64,000 nucleotides of DNA from Streptococcus equi subsp. equi (GCA_900637675.1 LR134389.1:124001-188000), one strand, 5' to 3'. Numbered from the stretch's first letter, positions 52,914 to 60,461 are shown. A program made the numbers and translations. Notes: generated from the letters alone by a model not told the origin.

Positions 52914-54124
52914 TAGATACCGAAAAAGCCATAGAGTGGATGGGCTTAAAAGAGGGCCACGTTAGTTACTCAATGGACTATCGCAATGGTCCTGATAGCT
53001 ATGACTGCTCAAGTGCTATTTGTAGCGCTTTGATTTACGCAGGCGCTAGCAATCCTGGTTGGCTACTCAATACTGAGTACATGCACGATTGGTTGATTGC
53101 TAATGGCTATGTACTAATCGCCGAAAATGAGGACTGGGAGAGTCAACGGGCCGACATTGCTATTTGGGGCTTACGTGGCCAGTCTGCTGGCGCTGGTGGT
53201 CATGTCGTCATGTTTATTGACGCAGATAATATTATCCACTGTAACTACGCTCGCAACAATATCACAATTGACAACTATAACCAAACAGCAGCAGCTAGCG
53301 GGTGGATGTACTCTTATGTTTATCGTTATGCAGGGACGCAATCCCAACCAGCAACAAGTAAAAGCGTTGATGAGCTAGTTCAAGAGGTTTTAGCTGGATT
53401 GCATGGAAGTGGTGAGCAGCGCAAAATCTCGCTTGGAGCTAATTATGACGCTGTACAAACTAAGGTTAACGAGCTGCTCAAACAACCCAAAGTAGCAGAG
53501 CAAAGCCCAGCAGTAAAACAAGATGGAGATTTGTTATTTAACGGTGCTGTGCTTAAAAAATCGGTGTTAGATACGATTTTGACCAAATGCAAAGAGCATG
53601 ACATTTTGCCAAGCTATGCTATTACTGTGTTGCATTTTGAGGGTTTGTGGGGACAATCTACTGTTGGTCGTACTGATAATAATTGGGGCGGCATGACGTG
53701 GACTGGCCAAAGCAACCGTCCAAGTGGTGTAACCGTTACTCAAGGTAAAGCAAGGCCGGCTGTGGAGGGTGGCCACTATATGCACTATGCCTCTGTAGAC
53801 GACTTTTTGACAGACTGGTTTTACCTTTTGAGAGCTGGTGGCTCTTATAAAGTTTCGGGTGCTAAAACCTTTAGTGAGGCAGTCAAGGGTATGTTTAAGG
53901 TCGGTGGTGCTAAATACGATTATGCAGCAGTCGGTTATGATAACTACATGGTAGGCATGTCTAGCCGCCTAAAAGCTATCGAGGCCGAAAATGGTCCGCT
54001 TGATAAGTATGATCAACAGACCGTCACTGATGTCGGTCAGCCTGACAATATTGATGTTGTCATTGATAGTATTGAGATCACTATTAATGGTGTTACTTAC
54101 ACCGCAACTAAAAAACCAATTTAG
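52907..54124 (+). CDS. Endolysin with amidase/peptidase and glucosaminidase domains
   Basis: 405 residues. The N-terminal Amidase_5/NlpC-like domain (1-150) has the catalytic Cys in DSYDCSSAICSAL and His in GGHVVMFID. A linker follows, then a glucosaminidase domain (~225-360; DILPSYAITVLHFEGLWGQS, RTDNNWGGMTW) and a C-terminal tail. The two-domain layout resembles the lambdaSa2-type lysin. It cuts host peptidoglycan for release. Confidence 0.92.
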   Translation: MVVDTEKAIEWMGLKEGHVSYSMDYRNGPDSYDCSSAICSALIYAGASNPGWLLNTEYMHDWLIANGYVLIAENEDWESQRADIAIWGLRGQSAGAGGHVVMFIDADNIIHCNYARNNITIDNYNQTAAASGWMYSYVYRYAGTQSQPATSKSVDELVQEVLAGLHGSGEQRKISLGANYDAVQTKVNELLKQPKVAEQSPAVKQDGDLLFNGAVLKKSVLDTILTKCKEHDILPSYAITVLHFEGLWGQSTVGRTDNNWGGMTWTGQSNRPSGVTVTQGKARPAVEGGHYMHYASVDDFLTDWFYLLRAGGSYKVSGAKTFSEAVKGMFKVGGAKYDYAAVGYDNYMVGMSSRLKAIEAENGPLDKYDQQTVTDVGQPDNIDVVIDSIEITINGVTYTATKKPI

Positions 54125-54146
54125 GAGGTAAAGCTCCGAGATAAGA

Positions 54147-54180
54147 TAAAACCGCTCAGATTAGTTCTGGGCGGTTTTTT
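54147..54180 (+). terminator. Terminator of the phage late operon
   Basis: AAACCGCTCAGA and TCTGGGCGGTTT pair with one G-U and are followed by TTTTTT, just after the endolysin gene. Confidence 0.9.
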
Positions 54181-54199
54181 TGTGTTATTAATATCCAAT

Positions 54200-54385
54200 T
54201 TAAACATTTATTTCTTCGGCGAGTTCTGTTAATTTACTGGCAATTTCAAATGTAATGTTTTTCATTTTAATGTTTCCATTTTTTATTCGGGATATTTTAG
54301 ATTGAGCTATTCCTGTTTTCTCGGCAATATAAACCTGAGTTTTGTTTTCTAGTAATTGTTTTATTTTCTTTTCGTCTGCTTTCAT
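54200..54385 (-). CDS. Small HTH regulator in the cargo position
   Basis: A 61-residue XRE-like HTH protein (KTQVYIAEKTGIAQSKISRI). ATG 54385 after AAAGGGGGAAAA is chosen rather than the upstream ATG. Second gene of a minus-strand pair driven by a consensus promoter containing a palindrome. Probably an autoregulator or antitoxin-like subunit. Confidence 0.75.
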   Translation of the reverse strand: MKADEKKIKQLLENKTQVYIAEKTGIAQSKISRIKNGNIKMKNITFEIASKLTELAEEINV

Positions 54386-54411
54386 TTTTCCCCCTTTGCT
54401 TGACATATTTA

Positions 54412-54690
54412 TTACAGCTCTTCCAATCGATCTTGCGCTGGTAGTATGTCTTCCTCATACCAGTACGTTGTGTCTGTTAAAACGTCTTCGTCCCCATATT
54501 CAGCAAAGCTCAAAAGATTTCCGTACTTGCCTTTACCACGTCTTAATCTGTGCTCGTTTCTCAAAGCATCGTAAACTTTTATAATGTCCTCATCTGATAA
54601 TCTACCTGTTTCGACATTTACATCTACAAACTTTTCCACGTCGTAAAAGTCATGTCCGTTGTCAAATTGACCTACAAAATTTAATTCCAT
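54412..54690 (-). CDS. Acidic cargo protein paired with the HTH gene
   Basis: 92 residues, acidic with RHS-like basic patch (NEHRLRRGKGKYGNLLSFAE). No domain recognised. It is first in the two-gene unit. A toxin/antitoxin, exclusion or lysogenic-conversion role is possible; none can be assigned. Confidence 0.65.
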   Translation of the reverse strand: MELNFVGQFDNGHDFYDVEKFVDVNVETGRLSDEDIIKVYDALRNEHRLRRGKGKYGNLLSFAEYGDEDVLTDTTYWYEEDILPAQDRLEEL

Positions 54691-54725
54691 TTTTTTACCT
54701 CGTTTGTTTTATCTTTATGATTATA

Positions 54726-54754
54726 TTATATACAATATTGTATAGTTTGTCAAC
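54726..54754 (-). promoter_or_regulatory. Consensus promoter with perfect operator palindrome
   Basis: TTGACA, 17 bp and TATAAT, both perfect, on the minus strand. The 16 bp palindrome TATACAATATTGTATA (54730-54745) fills the spacer, so a dimeric HTH protein bound there would shut it off. It controls the pair 54690-54200. Confidence 0.85.
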
Positions 54755-54862
54755 AGAAAAGATAAACTTTTTTAAAATTATTTTTTAGTCCATTAAACCA
54801 GACTTAATTTAAAAAGTCCTTTTTACGAGACTTTTACGAATAATAAGATAAGGAGGTGCTTT

Positions 54863-55075
54863 GTGTTAACATACGACGAGTTTAAGCAGGCTATTGATCA
54901 TGGTTATATCACAGGAGACACAGTAGCGATTGTGCGTAAAAACGGACAGATATTTGATTATGTGCTGCCAGGGGAGGAAGTGCAGCCTTGGGAAGTGGTG
55001 ACCGAGGAAAAAGTAGAAAATGTGCTGAGGGAGTTAGATTGGCGGTCGGTCAAAAGTCGGTCAAAGTTACTCTAA
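54863..55075 (+). CDS. prx: Paratox (Prx)
   Basis: 70 residues starting with GTG 54863 after AGGAGG. YDEFKQAIDHGYITGDTVAIVRKNGQIFDYV is close to S. pyogenes paratox, which binds ComR and blocks natural competence. The usual ~60-residue form is extended by KSRSKLL because the reading frame runs through the right arm repeat. In S. pyogenes prx accompanies toxin genes; here none is next to it. Confidence 0.88.
   Translation: MLTYDEFKQAIDHGYITGDTVAIVRKNGQIFDYVLPGEEVQPWEVVTEEKVENVLRELDWRSVKSRSKLL
55045..55065. repeat. Right arm-type repeat, twin TCGGTCAAA
   Basis: GTCGGTCAAAAGTCGGTCAAA, 20/21 identical and same orientation as 18548-18568. It lies 33 bases from the attR core, inside the end of prx. 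After excision both would flank the core in attP. Confidence 0.6.
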
Positions 55076-55097
55076 AGCACTGATATCAATGCATCTA

Positions 55098-55115
55098 AAA
55101 TCCGTCTACCGCCTT
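55098..55115 (+). other. attR core
   Basis: 18-base copy of the attL core. No tRNA body precedes it, so it is only the tRNA-Cys 3' end displaced by integration. Confidence 0.92.
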
Positions 55116-55121
55116 AGATTG

Positions 55122-55155
55122 TTAAAGCAAGGTCAGCATGACTTTGCTTTTTTAC
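55122..55155 (+). terminator. Original chromosomal tRNA-Cys terminator
   Basis: AAAGCAAGGTCA and TGACTTTGCTT pair around GCA with a T-run, directly after attR. It separates prx from csp. Confidence 0.8.
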
Positions 55156-55201
55156 ATTTTAGCAGGTGGAGTAGAAAAGCTGTCATTGTGAGGGGTATGT
55201 G

Positions 55202-55230
55202 TTGACAGTGGCTGCCATTCGTGTTACACT
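55202..55230 (+). promoter_or_regulatory. Promoter of csp
   Basis: Perfect TTGACA, 17 bp spacer and TGT-TACACT extended -10. It leaves an untranslated leader of about 90 bases, typical of cold shock mRNAs. Confidence 0.85.
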
Positions 55231-55326
55231 GAGCGAGTAAATTAGTTTTTGAATTAGTAGTTGTGTTTTGGCATCTTTATTTCTCTCTATGTTTACAAAT
55301 GCGTTATAGAAAGGAAGTGGATGACT

Positions 55327-55530
55327 ATGGCACAAGGTACAGTCAAGTGGTTTAATGCTGAAAAGGGCTTTGGCTTTATTTCAACTGAAAATGGTCAAGA
55401 TGTTTTTGCACATTTTTCAGCAATCCAGTCTGACGGCTTTAGATCGTTAGACGAGGGACAAAGGGTGACGTTTGATGTTGAAGACGGACAGCGCGGTCCT
55501 CAGGCAGTAAATATCACTAAATTGTCTTAA
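55327..55530 (+). CDS. Cold shock protein
   Basis: A 67-residue CspA-family RNA chaperone with both RNP motifs (KGFGFIS and DVFAHFS) and the start [19 protein letters not shown] 55327 gives the family length; ATG 55321, two codons upstream, is an alternative. It prevents mRNA structure on cold shift. Confidence 0.95.
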   Translation: MAQGTVKWFNAEKGFGFISTENGQDVFAHFSAIQSDGFRSLDEGQRVTFDVEDGQRGPQAVNITKLS

Positions 55531-55547
55531 TCTAGTGAGCAGATAAT

Positions 55548-55583
55548 AGGGGATGGGTGTTGTTGATAGCACCTGTCCTTTTA
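55548..55583 (+). terminator. Terminator of csp
   Basis: GG-ATGGGTG and CACCTGTCC arms with a TTTT tail, 18 bases after the csp stop; the stem has internal mismatch. Confidence 0.5.
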
Positions 55584-55602
55584 CATTCTAGTGATTTCCA
55601 TT

Positions 55603-55631
55603 TGCTTTTAGTGACTGCTATTTGATATAAT
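55603..55631 (+). promoter_or_regulatory. Promoter of ctsR-clpC
   Basis: TGA-TATAAT extended -10 at 55623-55631 with weak TTGCTT 17 bp upstream. Confidence 0.7.
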
Positions 55632-55634
55632 GTT

Positions 55635-55651
55635 AGTCAGTTTTAGTCAAA
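55635..55651 (+). promoter_or_regulatory. CtsR operator
   Basis: AGTCAGT-TTT-AGTCAAA fits the CtsR heptad repeat (A/GGTCAAA-N3-A/GGTCAAA) and sits on the transcription start of ctsR-clpC. Binding of CtsR would close an autoregulatory loop. Confidence 0.8.
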
Positions 55652-55699
55652 TAAAGGCTTAAAGCAGCAAATGAATCGTTTTAGCAAAGGAGTGACGGC

Positions 55700-56161
55700 A
55701 TGCCAACAAAAAATACTTCCGATAGTATCGAAGAATATATCAAAGAATTGTTAGCCCAATCAGGAATCGCAGAGATCAAGCGCTCCATGCTGGCGGATTC
55801 CTTTCAAGTAGTACCAAGCCAGATTAATTATGTGATCAAGACCCGTTTTACAGAAAGCAGAGGCTATGAGGTAGAAAGTAAGCGTGGTGGTGGTGGCTAC
55901 ATTCGTATTGCTAAGGTTCATTTTTCGGATAAGCACCACCTGATTGGTACGTTGATCGCTTCTATTGATGATTGTTTAAGCGAGCAGGCCTTTACAGATT
56001 CGATTCAGCTGCTTTTTGATGAGCAACTGTTAACAGAGCGCGAAGGAAACATTATCTTAGCTGTAGCTTCTAATGATGTTTTGGGACATCAAGCACCAGA
56101 AATTCGTGCTCGTATGCTTTATCGCCTATTGCAACGAATTGATAGAAAGGGAAGCAATTAG
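55700..56161 (+). CDS. ctsR: Transcriptional repressor CtsR
   Basis: 153 residues, class III heat-shock repressor. N-terminal HTH with glycine-rich wing (YEVESKRGGGGYIRI) that senses temperature, and the C-terminal dimerisation domain. Represses clp genes and itself through the site at 55635. RBS AAAGGAGTG. Directly precedes clpC. Confidence 0.95.
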   Translation: MPTKNTSDSIEEYIKELLAQSGIAEIKRSMLADSFQVVPSQINYVIKTRFTESRGYEVESKRGGGGYIRIAKVHFSDKHHLIGTLIASIDDCLSEQAFTDSIQLLFDEQLLTEREGNIILAVASNDVLGHQAPEIRARMLYRLLQRIDRKGSN

Positions 56162-58602
56162 TGATGATTTATTCATTAAAGATGCAAGACATTTTTAATC
56201 AGGCTCAATTTCAAGCAGAGCGCTTTGATAGTCCTTACCTTGAGACCTGGCATATTTTATTAGCTATGGTAGCTGTTGACCATTCCTTAGCGGCCATGGT
56301 GTTAAGCGAATTTGAACGAAAGATTAGGGCTGAAGAGTATGAGGCTGCTGCTATTTTAGCCATGGGAAAAAGTCCCAAAGAGGTGACTTCTGTCCAATTC
56401 AAGCCACAATCCAAGGCCTTATCAGAAATACTAGCATTTGCTCATGCTATCTGTCAGGTTATCAATGAGCATGAGGTTGGCTCAGAGCATGTACTCTTTG
56501 CTATTTTGCTCAATCCGGATATTATGGCCAGTCGTCTGTTAGAATTGGCAGGCTACAGGCTCAAGGATTCTGGCAAGGGAGAGCCTAGGTTTGCGGATTT
56601 ACGTAAGGCTATTGAGCTAAATGCCGGCTATAGCAAGGAAACTATTAAGGCGATTCATGAGTTGCGTAAGCCTAAAAAGAGTAAATCAGTAGGCACCTTT
56701 TCTGAAATGATGAAGCCACAGAGTACAGCTGGTGAGCTATCAGACTTTACAAGAGACCTGACAGAGATGGCAAGACAGGGCTTATTAGAGCCAGTCATCG
56801 GACGAGAAAAAGAGGTGTCACGTATGGTTCAGGTGCTTTGTCGTAAGACGAAAAATAATCCTGTTCTTGTTGGTGATGCGGGTGTCGGAAAAACTGCTCT
56901 AGCTTATGGCTTAGCGCAGCGAATTGCTAATGGAGCCATTCCTTATGAATTACAAGACATGCGTGTCTTGGAGCTTGACATGATGAGTGTGGTTGCAGGT
57001 ACCCGTTTTCGTGGGGATTTTGAAGAGCGCATGAATCAACTCATTGACGATATTGAAGCAGATGGTAAGATCATTTTGTTTGTCGATGAGCTACATACCA
57101 TTATGGGATCAGGAAGTGGTATTGACAGCACACTTGATGCCGCTAATATTCTAAAGCCAGCCCTTTCTCGCGGTACCCTGCATATGGTTGGCGCTACAAC
57201 TCAAGAGGAATATCAAAAGCACATTGAAAAGGACGCAGCCCTTTCTCGTCGCTTTGCCAAGATATTGATTGAGGAGCCTAGTGTTGAGGACGCTTATCAG
57301 ATTTTGCTTGGCTTGAAGCCTTCCTATGAACAGTACCATAATGTAACAATCTCTGATACAGCTGTCCATACTGCTGTGAAGCTGGCTCGGCGCTATTTGA
57401 CAAGTAAGCAGCTTCCAGACTCAGCGATTGATCTGCTTGATGAAGCCAGTGCGATGGTGCAAAGTATGGTTAAAAAGACGCAGCCTGACTTTATAACACC
57501 GCTTGATCAAGCCCTGCTTGATGGTGATATGAGCAAGGTGTCAGCCCTTTTAGTCAAAGAGGATAAGCAACCAAAGCTAAAACCAACAGCAGTTACTGAA
57601 GATGATATGTTACACACCTTAAGCAAGCTATCAGGTATTCCCCTAGAAAAACTAACTCAGGCGGATAGTAAAAAATACCTGAATCTGGAAAAGGAATTGC
57701 ATAAGCGTGTTGTTGGTCAGGAAATGGCTGTTTCTGCTATTGCACGAGCCATTCGTCGTAACCAGTCAGGCATTCGCACAGGCAGGCGTCCGATTGGCTC
57801 CTTTATGTTTCTTGGTCCAACTGGTGTCGGAAAAACAGAGCTAGCAAAGGCCTTGGCCGAATTACTCTTTGATGATGAGTCAGCCCTTATTCGTTTTGAT
57901 ATGTCTGAGTACATGGAAAAATTTGCAGCCTCCCGTCTTAATGGGGCTCCTCCTGGCTATGTTGGCTATGATGAGGGAGGAGAGCTAACCGAAAAGGTTA
58001 GAAATAAGCCTTATGCCGTTCTTCTTTTTGATGAGGTTGAAAAGGCTCACCCAGACATCTTTAATATCCTGCTGCAGGTCCTTGATGATGGTATGTTAAC
58101 AGATAGTCGTGGATGTAAGGTTGATTTTTCAAACACGATTATTATCATGACGAGCAACCTAGGAGCAACTGCTCTAAGAGATGATAAGACGGTTGGATTT
58201 GGCGCTAAAGCGATCGGTCATGACCATCAAGCAATGGAAAAGCGTATTTTAGAGGAATTGAAAAAGGCTTATCGGCCTGAATTTATCAACAGAATTGATG
58301 AAAAGGTGGTCTTCCATAGCCTAACACAGGAAAACATGCGTGATGTGGTGAAAATTATGGTTAAGCCGCTGATTGCAGCCTTGGCAGAAAAGCATATTAG
58401 CCTTAAGTTCCAGCCATCAGCTCTCAAGTACTTGTCTGAAGCTGGTTACGATGTTGAAATGGGCGCTCGCCCACTTCGTCGCACCTTGCAAACAGAGGTT
58501 GAGGACAGGTTAGCAGAATTAATGCTGTCAGGAGAGTTATCAAGCGGTCAAAGCCTCAAGATTGGTGTATCACGTGGAAAACTAGCTTTTGATATCGCTT
58601 AA
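56161..58602 (+). CDS. clpC: ATP-dependent Clp protease ATPase ClpC
   Basis: An 813-residue AAA+ unfoldase. Clp_N repeats occupy ~1-150; the first ATPase Walker A GDAGVGKT is at about 241-248 and the second GPTGVGKT at 552-559 with Walker B LLFDEVEKAH; a ClpB_D2-small domain ends it. With ClpP it degrades misfolded or tagged proteins. Start is GTG 56161 or ATG 56164; the GTG is better spaced from AAAGGGA and overlaps the ctsR stop by one base. Confidence 0.93.
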   Translation: MMIYSLKMQDIFNQAQFQAERFDSPYLETWHILLAMVAVDHSLAAMVLSEFERKIRAEEYEAAAILAMGKSPKEVTSVQFKPQSKALSEILAFAHAICQVINEHEVGSEHVLFAILLNPDIMASRLLELAGYRLKDSGKGEPRFADLRKAIELNAGYSKETIKAIHELRKPKKSKSVGTFSEMMKPQSTAGELSDFTRDLTEMARQGLLEPVIGREKEVSRMVQVLCRKTKNNPVLVGDAGVGKTALAYGLAQRIANGAIPYELQDMRVLELDMMSVVAGTRFRGDFEERMNQLIDDIEADGKIILFVDELHTIMGSGSGIDSTLDAANILKPALSRGTLHMVGATTQEEYQKHIEKDAALSRRFAKILIEEPSVEDAYQILLGLKPSYEQYHNVTISDTAVHTAVKLARRYLTSKQLPDSAIDLLDEASAMVQSMVKKTQPDFITPLDQALLDGDMSKVSALLVKEDKQPKLKPTAVTEDDMLHTLSKLSGIPLEKLTQADSKKYLNLEKELHKRVVGQEMAVSAIARAIRRNQSGIRTGRRPIGSFMFLGPTGVGKTELAKALAELLFDDESALIRFDMSEYMEKFAASRLNGAPPGYVGYDEGGELTEKVRNKPYAVLLFDEVEKAHPDIFNILLQVLDDGMLTDSRGCKVDFSNTIIIMTSNLGATALRDDKTVGFGAKAIGHDHQAMEKRILEELKKAYRPEFINRIDEKVVFHSLTQENMRDVVKIMVKPLIAALAEKHISLKFQPSALKYLSEAGYDVEMGARPLRRTLQTEVEDRLAELMLSGELSSGQSLKIGVSRGKLAFDIA

Positions 58603-58640
58603 TGCATGACTTTGCTTGATATTAAGCTAAGAGCTTTGAG

Positions 58641-58676
58641 AGAGTCTGAGACAAAAAGTTTCTCAGGCTCTTTTTG
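58641..58676 (+). terminator. Terminator of clpC
   Basis: AGAGTCTGAGA and TCTCAGGCTCT arms with one mismatch, followed by TTTTT. Confidence 0.85.
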
Positions 58677-58811
58677 TCGTATGGTGATGAAGTACTAGAG
58701 TGAGAGTTTAAAGCGTAGCAGACAGATAGGATTTAATTTTAATCGAATTTAGCGAAAAATAGGTATTTTGAAGATTTAGCTACCAATTTAGCTGCCAAAA
58801 TAGTATCTCAT

Positions 58812-58840
58812 TTGACTATTTTTCTTAGCTGAGATATAAT
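58812..58840 (+). promoter_or_regulatory. Promoter of antisense antitoxin RNA
   Basis: TTGACT, 17 bp and a perfect TATAAT. It drives a short non-coding transcript toward the 3' end of the Hol-Tox gene. Confidence 0.8.
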
Positions 58841-58846
58841 GAAAAT

Positions 58847-58962
58847 AGAAAAAGGACAGTTGCTCAAAACAACTACCCAATGCAGAACCGTTTAAGACGG
58901 TAGCTTGTTTTTAGTTAAAAAATAACCGTTACTCGCTAAAGTTAGACGGTTATTTTTTATTG
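58847..58962 (+). ncRNA. Antisense RNA antitoxin (RatA-like arrangement)
   Basis: Predicted RNA of about 115 nt from the promoter at 58812 to the terminator formed by AATAACCGT (58921-58929) and ACGGTTATT (58946-58954). An inner hairpin ACCGTTTAAGACGGT is present. It overlaps the end of the convergent toxin mRNA, which shares the terminator. The layout copies txpA/ratA of Bacillus subtilis. Confidence 0.7.
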
Positions 58963-59054
58963 CTCATTTTTACGATAATAACAACTAAGCCAATGAGTGA
59001 AAGTAGAAAACTACCGAACCCAAGCATGAGTTGCATTGCCTCGTAAACGGACAA
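58950..59054 (-). CDS. Holin-like toxin peptide (Hol-Tox), type I TA toxin
   Basis: 34 residues: MSVYEAMQLMLGFGSFLLSL plus IGLVVIIVKMSNKK, one membrane span with a basic tail, matching the Putative Holin-like Toxin family. Starts with TTG 59054 eight bases after AAGGAG. High expression would depolarise the membrane; the antisense RNA at 58847 is expected to prevent it. A frame of 36 codons (59095-58985) with a strong GGTGGTGG site starts upstream in another frame and overlaps it, and could govern its translation. Confidence 0.82.
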   Translation of the reverse strand: MSVYEAMQLMLGFGSFLLSLIGLVVIIVKMSNKK

Positions 59055-59151
59055 TATTCGCTCCTTTCTCTTTGGATTTTAGCACTTACAGTCATAAGCA
59101 CCACCACCTTTCAGAAATTAGAGCCACCGCCTTAACTTTTCTGCAGAAACC

Positions 59152-59160
59152 ATTATACCA
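59152..59160 (-). promoter_or_regulatory. Promoter of the Hol-Tox gene
   Basis: TGG-TATAAT extended -10 on the minus strand; no clear -35. The mRNA would have a ~90 nt leader and end at the bidirectional hairpin near 58920, about 230 nt in all. Confidence 0.6.
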
Positions 59161-59333
59161 TAGTCATACGAAATAGCTGTCTGATGTTGAAAATTCAGAT
59201 GGCTTTTTTGTGTCCTTTGCTTGCAGGGAAGAAATATACCCTAAAATCGTTTTTAAGCGATTGTTTGTTGAGATGGTATATTTTTTATCGAATACGACAT
59301 AAAAATTGAATATGGTTATTCTATGACTTCTGA
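59161..59333. other. Intergenic region
   Basis: No gene seen between the Hol-Tox promoter and the duplicated leader of the lipase locus. AT-rich. Confidence 0.4.
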
Positions 59334-59530
59334 TTTATTGTATACTATTATTAGAAATTGAAAGGAGAACTTTCATGAAAAAGTCGACCAAAGCTTTTAT
59401 TGCTTTAATGATTCTCATAGGAGGGTTGCTTATGGTATTTAGTTTGAATGGTAAAATCACAGAAGAACAACAAAAAAAGGATTTGGAAACCAGCATTGCT
59501 AAGCTGCTTGTTCATGACTATGAAGGGGTT
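59334..59530 (+). repeat. Direct duplication, copy A (leader and 5' end)
   Basis: The leader with TATACT and AAAGGAGAA and the first ~50 codons of the membrane protein are nearly identical to 59989-60185, offset 655 bases. Identity falls gradually afterwards. A recent tandem duplication of the membrane-protein/lipase unit is indicated. Confidence 0.88.
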
Positions 59531-59809
59531 AAAACCATTAAATTTCAAGGATGGGGACATTCTCGTGAAACGGGTTCGTGGGGAACGACGGTGATTATTA
59601 ATGAGAGTAATCAAATGAGTTTTTCTTTTTCTAGTATAAAAACTTTAGAAGATATAGGAAGCACAAGATATAATCCCAATACTTTTAAATTGGTAGAAAA
59701 ACCTGAAACTGATTCTAAACCAAGAATTATGGATAGGATGAACGAGATTAATGCGACCTCTCTTGCAGGTGTTACTGTTATCTATTCAAATAACAATCAG
59801 GAGGATTAA
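59375..59809 (+). CDS. Membrane-anchored protein, putative lipase immunity (copy A)
   Basis: 144 residues: short N-terminus, one membrane span (AFIALMILIGGLLMVFSL), then an extracytoplasmic domain of ~115 residues (LLVHDYEGVKTIKFQGWGHS; RETGSWGTTVIIN). No lipobox cysteine. Paralogue of the protein at 60030. By analogy with the lipoprotein immunity proteins next to TslA it could protect the cell surface from the lipase; this is inference. Confidence 0.75.
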   Translation: MKKSTKAFIALMILIGGLLMVFSLNGKITEEQQKKDLETSIAKLLVHDYEGVKTIKFQGWGHSRETGSWGTTVIINESNQMSFSFSSIKTLEDIGSTRYNPNTFKLVEKPETDSKPRIMDRMNEINATSLAGVTVIYSNNNQED

Positions 59810-59810
59810 T

Positions 59811-59942
59811 ATGGCGATATCCGATAGTAGCTATAATGAGTTAGCAAGACAGACCTATAATATCGAACTAAGGAAAGCTAAATTTAATGATGTCCCTATT
59901 GTTTTAATGGAAAGATTATTAGCAGGAGAATTTAACTTATAA
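59811..59942 (+). pseudogene. Collapsed lipase gene remnant
   Basis: 43 codons after GGAGGATTAAT. Residues 1-32 (MAISDSSYNELARQTYNIEL...) match the N-terminus of the intact lipase, and the final MERLLAGEFNL matches its extreme C-terminus (QQLAGEFRAWQ). About 390 codons are missing, so an internal deletion reduced the upstream lipase copy to its two ends. Confidence 0.78.
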
Positions 59943-59988
59943 CAGATAACATTATAGAAAAACTGTTTAGCTTTATTTTTTACTCATT

Positions 59989-60185
59989 TTTATTGTATAC
60001 TATTATTAGAAATTGAAAGGAGAACTTTCATGAAAAAGTCGACCAAAGCTTTTATTGCTTTAATGATTCTAATAGGAGGGCTGCTTATGGTTTTTAGTTT
60101 GAATGGCAAAAGAACAGAGGAACAACAAAAAAAGGATTTAGAAACTAGTATTGCTAAACTGCTGGTTCATGACTATGAAGATGTC
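59989..60185 (+). repeat. Direct duplication, copy B (leader and 5' end)
   Basis: Second copy of the unit at 59334-59530, with the same leader, RBS and first codons. Confidence 0.88.
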
Positions 60186-60461
60186 AAAGAAGTTAAGTTT
60201 ACAGGCTGGGGACGTTCTCGGGAAACAGGTTCGTGGGGAACGATAGTAGTTATAAATGGAGAAAATGAAATAGGCTTTTCGTTTGATGGTTTGTCAGGAT
60301 TAGCGGATATTAGTGGGCGCTCTTATCATCCAGATACTTTTAAGTTAGTTGAGAAAAATAGTCTGGAAGAAATGGGGCCTGTGAAATATAGAATTAAAGA
60401 CATTGAAAAAGTTTCTTTAGAGGGAGTGTCAATTACGTATTCTCGTGAGAAAAGGAGTTAA
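60030..60461 (+). CDS. Membrane-anchored protein, putative lipase immunity (copy B)
   Basis: 143 residues. The span and first ~50 residues match copy A almost exactly; the C-terminal half diverges (GENEIGFSFDGLSGLADISG), as expected if specificity changed after duplication. Ends one base before the lipase ATG, so the pair is co-translated. Outward-facing immunity function is inferred. Confidence 0.75.
   Translation: MKKSTKAFIALMILIGGLLMVFSLNGKRTEEQQKKDLETSIAKLLVHDYEDVKEVKFTGWGRSRETGSWGTIVVINGENEIGFSFDGLSGLADISGRSYHPDTFKLVEKNSLEEMGPVKYRIKDIEKVSLEGVSITYSREKRS

Larger units (their letters stand above)
18430..55115. mobile_element. Siphovirus prophage integrated in tRNA-Cys
   Basis: A 36.7 kb element bounded by an 18 bp direct repeat (AAATCCGTCTACCGCCTT). 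It has the full lambdoid-type order: integrase, lysogeny control, early/recombination genes, ArpU, terminase, head, tail, lysis and cargo. Head and portal genes are SPP1-like; tail genes resemble S. pyogenes phages with HylP and gp58. The large terminase is frameshifted twice, so packaging is doubtful. The lack of a superantigen is compatible with the toxin-less S. equi prophage phiSeq1, but identity was not tested. Confidence 0.95.

Noticed and set aside
54125..54862. Superantigen, DNase or phospholipase cargo gene
   Set aside because: The usual cargo interval was read on both strands; only the HTH pair and prx are found and no toxin motif appears.
55098..55115. Second tRNA-Cys
   Set aside because: Only the last 17 bases of the tRNA are present at attR; there is no cloverleaf.
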